Source: Xanthomonas floridensis
GTDB lineage: Bacteria > Pseudomonadota > Gammaproteobacteria > Xanthomonadales > Xanthomonadaceae
Direction of reading: 5' to 3'
Assembly: GCF_001642575.1 (NCBI RefSeq)
Contig: NZ_LXNG01000015.1
Coordinates: 53,782 to 117,781 of the forward strand
DNA length: 64,000 nucleotides
Shown here: piece by piece, positions 58,661 through 64,000 of the stretch
Position numbering within the stretch: the first letter of the stretch is position 1
Layout of the letters: each line of letters begins with the position of its first letter
Notes under the pieces: generated by a model
Seen by the model: only the letters and a program-made list of their open reading frames with translations
The model's database searches: none
Told to the model about the DNA's origin: nothing
Translations under genes and position numbers: made by a program

Positions 58661-60742
58661 ATGCCGCTGTCTTCATGTCGAGCACGCTCGACGCTGGGCG
58701 CGTGCTGGATCGCGCGCCTGCTGTTGCTCGCCTGCATCGCGAGCGTGGCGCCGATGCTGCATGCCGAGGTCACCACGATCGAGGTCGCCTCGCCCGGCAA
58801 GATCCTGCAGGTGAGCCTGGAGCTGGATGGCGGCACGCCGTACTACCGCGTGCAACGCCTGGGCCAGCCGGTACTGCAGCGTTCACGGCTGGGTTTCAAT
58901 CTGCGCGATGCGCGCCTGGATCGCGGACTGGTGGTGCTGTCGCAGGCACGCCAGAGTCATGACGACACCTGGGAGCAGCCCTGGGGCGAAACCCGCCTGG
59001 TCCGCAACCACTACAACGAACTGCGTGTTCGCCTGGGTGAGCGTGACGGTGCGCAGCGCAGCTTCGAGGTGGTCTTCCGCGTCTACGACGACGGGCTGGG
59101 CCTGCGCTATCACTTTCCCGAACAAGCCGGCCTGCGCGAAGCGATCATCGATGACGAACTCACCGAATTCGCCATTGCCCAGCACGCCGATGCATGGTGG
59201 ATTCCGGCGGGCGAACCGATCCATTACGAGTATCTCTACAACCGCACGCCCCTGAATCAACTTACCCTGGCGCATACACCGCTTACGCTACGTACCGACA
59301 GCGGGCTGCATATCGCACTGCACGAAGCGGCGCTGGTCGATTACGCCGGCATGTGGCTGCGCCGCACCGACGACCAGCGCCTGCGCGCGCAATTGTCGCC
59401 GGCGGCTGAAGGCTGGAAGGCGCGCCGTACCCTGCCCTTCGATACACCGTGGCGCACGCTGCAGATTGCCGATCAGGCCACCGGCCTGGTGGAATCGAAC
59501 CTGATCCTCAACCTCAACGAGCCCAATGCGCTGGGCAATGTGGACTGGGTCAAGCCGTCCAAGTATGTCGGGGTGTGGTGGTCGATGCATCTCAACCAGC
59601 AGACCTGGGCCACCGGCCCCAAGCACGCGGCAACCACAGCCACGACCCGGCGCTCTATCGATTTTGCCGCTGCGCACGGCTTTCGCGGCGTGCTGGTGGA
59701 AGGCTGGAATCCAGGCTGGGACGGCGAATGGTTCGGCAATGGCGGCAGCTTCGACTTCACCAGATCAACGCCGGATTTCGATCTGCCCGCATTGAGCAAG
59801 TACGCCGCCGGCAAGGGCGTGCATCTGATCGGCCATCATGAGACGGGGTGCGCAGTGGACCATTACGAAGACCAGATCGCCGAAGCGATGGACCTGTATG
59901 CACGTTTTGGCGTGGACTCGGTCAAGACCGGCTATGTCTGCGACGATGGCCAGGTGGAGCGACGCAATCCGGCCGGCGGCGCACCGCTGCGGGAGTGGCA
60001 CGACGGCCAGTGGATGGCACGCCACCACCTGCGCGTGGTGCGCGAGGCAGCGGAGCGGCATATCGCCGTCAACGCACATGAGCCGATCAAGGACACCGGC
60101 CTGCGCCGCACCTATCCCAACTGGATTTCGCGCGAAGGCGCGCGTGGCATGGAATACAACGCCTGGGGCCAGCCACCCAACCCGCCCGAGCACGAGGTCA
60201 ACCTGGTGTTTACGCGACTGCTGGCCGGGCCGATGGATTACACGCCGGGCATCGTGAGCCTGAAAGGCCGCAACGGCCAGGCGATTCCCAGCACGCTCGC
60301 CCGCCAGCTCGCGCTCTACGTAACGCTGTACAGCCCGATCCAGATGGCTGCCGACCTGCCCGAGCACTATTTGCAACACCGCGACGCGTTCCGCTTCATC
60401 GAGGATGTGGCGGTGGATTGGGACCAGACCCGCGCGTTGAATGGCGAGGTGGGTGACTACGTCACCATCGTGCGCAAGGACCGGCATAGCCGCGAATGGT
60501 TCCTGGGCAGTATCACCGACGAACACGGTCGCCTGCTGCAGGTGCCGCTGGGCTTTCTTGAGCCGGGCGTGCGCTATACCGCGCAGATCTATCGCGATGG
60601 CGATGGCGCCGACTATGTGAGCAACCCGTTCTCCTTCGTGCGCGAAGAGCGTCAGGTCAGCAGCAGCGACACCCTGGAGCTGCGGCTGGCACCAGGCGGC
60701 GGGCAGGCAATCCGCTTCGTGCCGGTGGGTGGCGCGCGTTGA
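58661..60742 (+). CDS. GH97 alpha-glucosidase (SusB-like, inverting type)
   Basis: A 693-residue exported enzyme; signal peptide with core LLLLACIASVAPMLHA. An N-terminal beta-sandwich (to about residue 260) precedes the catalytic TIM barrel. Three Glu expected for inverting GH97 are visible: HHETG, VNAHEP and ARGMEYN; the last two are 24 residues apart, as in Bacteroides SusB (508 and 532). The nucleophile Asp of retaining members is replaced by Gly in SVKTGYV, which supports inversion. It releases glucose from maltooligosaccharides. GGGAGGGG precedes the ATG at 58661. Confidence 0.92.
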   Translation: MPLSSCRARSTLGACWIARLLLLACIASVAPMLHAEVTTIEVASPGKILQVSLELDGGTPYYRVQRLGQPVLQRSRLGFNLRDARLDRGLVVLSQARQSHDDTWEQPWGETRLVRNHYNELRVRLGERDGAQRSFEVVFRVYDDGLGLRYHFPEQAGLREAIIDDELTEFAIAQHADAWWIPAGEPIHYEYLYNRTPLNQLTLAHTPLTLRTDSGLHIALHEAALVDYAGMWLRRTDDQRLRAQLSPAAEGWKARRTLPFDTPWRTLQIADQATGLVESNLILNLNEPNALGNVDWVKPSKYVGVWWSMHLNQQTWATGPKHAATTATTRRSIDFAAAHGFRGVLVEGWNPGWDGEWFGNGGSFDFTRSTPDFDLPALSKYAAGKGVHLIGHHETGCAVDHYEDQIAEAMDLYARFGVDSVKTGYVCDDGQVERRNPAGGAPLREWHDGQWMARHHLRVVREAAERHIAVNAHEPIKDTGLRRTYPNWISREGARGMEYNAWGQPPNPPEHEVNLVFTRLLAGPMDYTPGIVSLKGRNGQAIPSTLARQLALYVTLYSPIQMAADLPEHYLQHRDAFRFIEDVAVDWDQTRALNGEVGDYVTIVRKDRHSREWFLGSITDEHGRLLQVPLGFLEPGVRYTAQIYRDGDGADYVSNPFSFVREERQVSSSDTLELRLAPGGGQAIRFVPVGGAR

Positions 60743-61057
60743 GCGACACCGTTGCGACGGCCCGCATGCAGGCCGCCGCCAATGATTGCATGCCATCGCG
60801 GCACCGTGCCGCTGCGGATGCAGCATTCCGGTCGCCTGACAATCCGTAGCAGGCGACTTGGCATGATCGAAAGCCGCGCATGGAATCGATTTCATCGCCA
60901 TCGTGGCGGTTGAATACGTATGCAGCGGCCGTTTGCACGCAGGCGCGATGTCTACCATACGTTGCAGTCGCGACGCCTTGCATGACGCACGACGCAGCAC
61001 ATCCAGGCATCTGCCGGATCAAAATTCAAAAGAACAACATGTACCTGGGAGGGGAAA
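60743..61057 (+). other. Spacer and leader of the TonB-dependent receptor gene
   Basis: 315 bases with no coding sequence. It contains the operator-like motif and promoter element listed at 60911-60958, leaving an mRNA leader of about 95 bases. A GGGAGGGG ribosome-binding site lies just before the ATG, the same as for GH97. Confidence 0.6.
60911..60958 (+). promoter_or_regulatory. Operator and promoter of the TonB-dependent receptor gene
   Basis: TGAATACGTATGCA (60911-60924), 25 bases, then GTCTACCAT (60950-60958), 100 bases before the receptor ATG. Both elements and their order are shared with the divergent glycosidase promoter at 58574-58528. A further ACGT follows at once (CATACGTTGCAG). 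Confidence 0.7.
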
Positions 61058-63832
61058 ATGTTGAAGCACAAGCGCTCCGCGCTGAGTATCGCCCTGGCCG
61101 TTGCCATGGCACCGACGTTGGCAGCCGCGCAATCGGCAACGCCCGCGCAAACCACCACCACCGCACAGACCGCGTCCGAGCCGGCCGCCGGCGAGGTCAC
61201 CGAGTTGGACAAGGTCCAGGTCACCGGCCTGCGCCGCGCGATCGAAGGCGCCATTTCGGTCAAGCGTGATTCCACCTCGATCGTGGAAGCCATTTCCGCC
61301 GAAGACATCGGCCGCCTGCCGGACGTGAGCATCGCCGAATCGCTGGCGCGCCTGCCCGGCCTGGCTGCCCAGCGCGTGGCCGGCCGCGCGCAGGTCATCA
61401 GCGTGCGCGGCCTGTCGCCAGACTTCTCCACCACCCTGCTCAATGGCCGCGAAGTGGTCAGCACCGGCGACAACCGCAGCGTGGAATTCGACCAATATCC
61501 GTCCGAGCTGGTCAGCGGCGTCACTGTCTACAAGACCCCGGACGCCGGCCTGGTAGGCCAGGGGCTGTCGGGCACCGTCGACATGCAGACCGCGCGCCCG
61601 CTGAGCTACAACGAGCGGGTCATCGCCATCGGTGGCCGCTACCAGCGCAATTCGCTGGGCAAGGCCGCCAACGTCGACCCCTATGGCAACCGCTTCAACG
61701 TCAGCTACATCGACCAGTTCGCCGACCGCACCATCGGCCTGACCATCGGCTACGCACACACCGACATGCCGATCCAGGAAAACCAGGTGGGTTTGTACGA
61801 ACCCTGGCAGCCGGTCAACGCACAGCGCCAGCGCCCCGGCGTGGCCGACGGCGTGTACTTTTCCGACGGCATCAAGGCCTTGCGCCGCACCGGCAACCAG
61901 AAGCGCGATGGCGTCATGGCCACGCTGCAGTATCGCCCGTCCAATGCCTGGACCAGCACGCTCGACGCCTTCCACACCAAGGCCGAGCAGATCGACACTG
62001 CCAACCAGTTCGAGCTCAACCTGAGCAACTACAACGGCGGTTACACGCCGGGCCTGAACATCACCGACGTGCGCGTCAACGACCGCAACACCTTCCTGGG
62101 CGGCACCGCCAGCGGCGTCTATCCGCTGGTGCGCGGCATGTACAACAAGCGCGAAGACAAGATCGAAGCGTTTGGCTGGAATAACGAAATCTCGGCCGGC
62201 GCCGTCAAGATCATCGCCGACCTGAACTACTCCAAGGCCACCCGCGACGAGTTGAATCTGGAGAACAATCTCCAGCGCGCTCCCATGCCGCAGCTGGACA
62301 CGGTGGGCGTGTCGGTTGTCGGCAATGGCTTCTCGCAACTGGCACCGGGCATGAATTATTCCAATCCCGATGAGCTGTTCCTGACCAACACCATCTACGG
62401 CTCCGGCTACGGCAAGGTGCCCAGCGTGGAAGACGTGCTGAAGGGTGCGCGCCTGCAGGCCAGCTTCCCGATGCCCGAAGCACTGAGCTGGTTTTCCGAT
62501 CTGGACGTGGGCGTCAACTACGCCAATCGCGAAAAGCAGAAGACCCAGCCGGAAGGCAACATCACGCTGGGCGCGCAGGGCGAAGCCACCGTGGCGGCGG
62601 ACCTGCAATACGCCCCGGTCAATCTCGGCTTTGCCGGTCTCGGCTCCCTGCCTGCCTGGAACGTGCCGGCCACCGTGTCGCGCTACATGCTGTTCAACCC
62701 CAGCGACGACGCCTCGTTCCTGGTCTCCAAGGCCTGGACGGTCGAAGAAAAGATCACCACCGCCTGGCTGCGCGCCAACATCAATACCGAATGGGGCGAA
62801 GTGGGCGTGCGCGGCAACATCGGCGTGCAGCTGCAGAGTGCCGACCAGTCCTCGCAGGCCAATTACTGGGATGCCTCGCAGCCGGCCGGCAGCGAAGTGC
62901 GTCCCATCGACGATGGCAAGAAATATCGCGACTGGCTGCCCAGCCTGAACCTGGCGTTCCAGCTCCCGTACGAGCAGACGCTGCGATTTGCGATGGCCAA
63001 GCAGGTGGCACGCCCGCGCGTGGACCAGCTCCGCGCCTCGCTGGAGTTCGGCGTGGACACCTCCACTGGCCGCCCCGGCGCCAGCGGCGGCAACCCCATG
63101 CTCGACCCGTGGCGTGCCAACGCCATCGACCTCTCGTACGAAAAATACTTCGCCGAGCGCGCCTATGTGGCAGCGGCGTTCTTCTACAAGGACCTGAAGA
63201 GCTACATCTACACCCAGAGCCGCGACAACTACGATTTCTCGGCATTGGTCGCCGGCTATGTGCCGCCGCCGGGCTCCGCACCGGTGCTGACCACCGGCAC
63301 CTTCAGCGCACCGTTCAACGGCAAGGGCGGCACGCTGCGCGGCTTAGAACTCACCGCCTCGTTGCCGCTGGACCTGCTGTTCGCCCCGTTGGAAGGCTTC
63401 GGCATCCAGGCCAGCGCCACCTTCAACGACAGCGACGTCAAGATTCGCGACCCGGAAAGCGCCTCCAGCGTGGGCGATGGCGAAATCAGCCTGCCCGGCC
63501 TGTCCGAACGCGTCTACAACCTCACCGCCTACTACGAGCACAAGGGCTTCGAAGCGCGCGTCAGCCAACGTCGCCGCTCGGACTTCATCGGCGAGATCGG
63601 CAACTTCAACGGCAACCGCACCCTGCGCTACGTGGTCGGCGAAAACATCACCGACGCGCAGATCAGCTACAACTTCAGCGAAGGAAGCAGCCTGTCCGGC
63701 CTGACCCTGCTGCTGCAGGCCAGCAACCTCAGCAACTCGCCGTACCGCACCTATGCAGAGTCCAAGGATCGCCCGCTCGAATACATCGAATGGGGCCGCA
63801 CCTTCGTACTGGGTGTGAACTACAAGTTCTGA
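61058..63832 (+). CDS. TonB-dependent receptor for alpha-glucans
   Basis: A 924-residue outer-membrane receptor. Signal peptide (LSIALAVAMAPTLAAAQ), a Thr/Ala-rich linker, TonB-box-like VTELDKVQVTG, then the plug domain (SIVEAISAEDIGRLPDVSIAESLARLPGLAAQR, SVRGLSPDFSTTLLNGREV) and a 22-strand barrel ending in the aromatic residue of VNYKF. This subtype (IPR010104-like) is common among carbohydrate receptors of Xanthomonas and Caulobacter. It imports maltodextrins for the periplasmic glucosidases of the same locus (inference from context and shared operator). Confidence 0.9.
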   Translation: MLKHKRSALSIALAVAMAPTLAAAQSATPAQTTTTAQTASEPAAGEVTELDKVQVTGLRRAIEGAISVKRDSTSIVEAISAEDIGRLPDVSIAESLARLPGLAAQRVAGRAQVISVRGLSPDFSTTLLNGREVVSTGDNRSVEFDQYPSELVSGVTVYKTPDAGLVGQGLSGTVDMQTARPLSYNERVIAIGGRYQRNSLGKAANVDPYGNRFNVSYIDQFADRTIGLTIGYAHTDMPIQENQVGLYEPWQPVNAQRQRPGVADGVYFSDGIKALRRTGNQKRDGVMATLQYRPSNAWTSTLDAFHTKAEQIDTANQFELNLSNYNGGYTPGLNITDVRVNDRNTFLGGTASGVYPLVRGMYNKREDKIEAFGWNNEISAGAVKIIADLNYSKATRDELNLENNLQRAPMPQLDTVGVSVVGNGFSQLAPGMNYSNPDELFLTNTIYGSGYGKVPSVEDVLKGARLQASFPMPEALSWFSDLDVGVNYANREKQKTQPEGNITLGAQGEATVAADLQYAPVNLGFAGLGSLPAWNVPATVSRYMLFNPSDDASFLVSKAWTVEEKITTAWLRANINTEWGEVGVRGNIGVQLQSADQSSQANYWDASQPAGSEVRPIDDGKKYRDWLPSLNLAFQLPYEQTLRFAMAKQVARPRVDQLRASLEFGVDTSTGRPGASGGNPMLDPWRANAIDLSYEKYFAERAYVAAAFFYKDLKSYIYTQSRDNYDFSALVAGYVPPPGSAPVLTTGTFSAPFNGKGGTLRGLELTASLPLDLLFAPLEGFGIQASATFNDSDVKIRDPESASSVGDGEISLPGLSERVYNLTAYYEHKGFEARVSQRRRSDFIGEIGNFNGNRTLRYVVGENITDAQISYNFSEGSSLSGLTLLLQASNLSNSPYRTYAESKDRPLEYIEWGRTFVLGVNYKF

Positions 63833-63864
63833 GCCATTGCAGGGAAAAATAGCGCTGTTAGCCC

Positions 63865-63881
63865 CTCTCCCTCCGGGAGAG
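63865..63881. other. Hairpin after the receptor gene
   Basis: CTCTCCC-TCC-GGGAGAG makes a 7-bp stem about 30 bases after the receptor stop. There is no T-run, so it is either a weak terminator or part of the end of the adjacent insertion sequence. Confidence 0.4.
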
Positions 63882-63893
63882 CAACTGTCTTGA

Positions 63894-64000
63894 TCAACTG
63901 GTGGCGGCAGCCGCCAGTTGATCCCGCATCTTGGCGTTGAGGATGACCAGCAACTTGCGCATGGCCGCCACCAGAGCCACCTTGCCAGCCTTGCCCTTGG
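63894..64000 (-). mobile_element. IS110-family transposase, 3' end only
   Basis: The last 35 codons of a transposase run in from the window edge: KGKAGKVALVAAMRKLLVILN followed by AKMRDQLAAATS and a stop. The (A)MRKLLVILNA motif is the C-terminal signature of IS110/IS1111-type (DEDD) transposases. An inverted repeat GATCAACT/AGTTGATC (63892-63899 and 63916-63923) spans the stop codon and may mark a recombination-related structure. The rest of the element lies outside. Confidence 0.75.

Overview
The window is chromosomal DNA of a Xanthomonas species. It carries the complete xanthan (gum) cluster, the gumN/O/P extension, a LOV-type photosensor kinase and GC-rich coding DNA throughout. The gene order around gum resembles my memory of the X. 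citri/X. axonopodis group; that placement is recall, not a search result.

Layout. 1-2.9 kb: a hydroxyproline-degradation locus (FAD oxidoreductase cut by the window edge, 4-hydroxyproline epimerase) divergent from a PAS-AraC regulator. 3-6.8 kb: housekeeping genes ftsY, mutY, yggX and small unknowns. 7.1-8.4 kb: a BigR-like ArsR repressor with two YeeE/YedE-type sulfur transporter halves. 8.7-19 kb: LOV histidine kinase, SMR efflux protein, methyltransferase, cho, tRNA-Phe, lipocalin, LEA-like lipoprotein, acyl-CoA dehydrogenase and HNH endonuclease. 19.3-21.2 kb: dxs with a strong terminator.

21.4-27.2 kb (minus strand): six head-to-tail overlapping genes encoding a ketosynthase III (GumO), metallo-beta-lactamase-fold hydrolase (GumP), extended SDR, family 2 glycosyltransferase, small hydrolase-like protein and family 1 glycosyltransferase. 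This looks like a pathway for a glycosylated fatty-acyl-derived product and is the best candidate here for an undescribed system. 27.4-43.1 kb (minus strand): gumN, a DUF985 cupin, then gumM to gumB. The gum proteins assemble the xanthan pentasaccharide on a lipid carrier (D, M, H, K, I), decorate it (F, G, L), flip it (J), polymerise it (E) and export it (B, C).

43.5-51.5 kb (minus strand): tRNA-Pro, a MerR-type gene, ihfA, pheT, pheS, rplT, rpmI, infC and thrS, the standard gammaproteobacterial translation block. infC appears to start at AUC. 51.8-63.8 kb: an alpha-glucan utilisation locus with a LacI-type repressor, alpha-amylase, MFS sugar transporter, six-hairpin glycosidase, GH97 alpha-glucosidase and TonB-dependent receptor. 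A shared 14-bp motif plus a shared promoter-like element, similarly spaced, occur upstream of the two transcription units and probably mark the repressor's operators. The right edge holds the 3' end of an IS110-family transposase.

Translation starts were chosen from family N-termini, ribosome-binding sites and ATGA/TGATG overlaps. All functions are inferred from sequence recognition without database searches.
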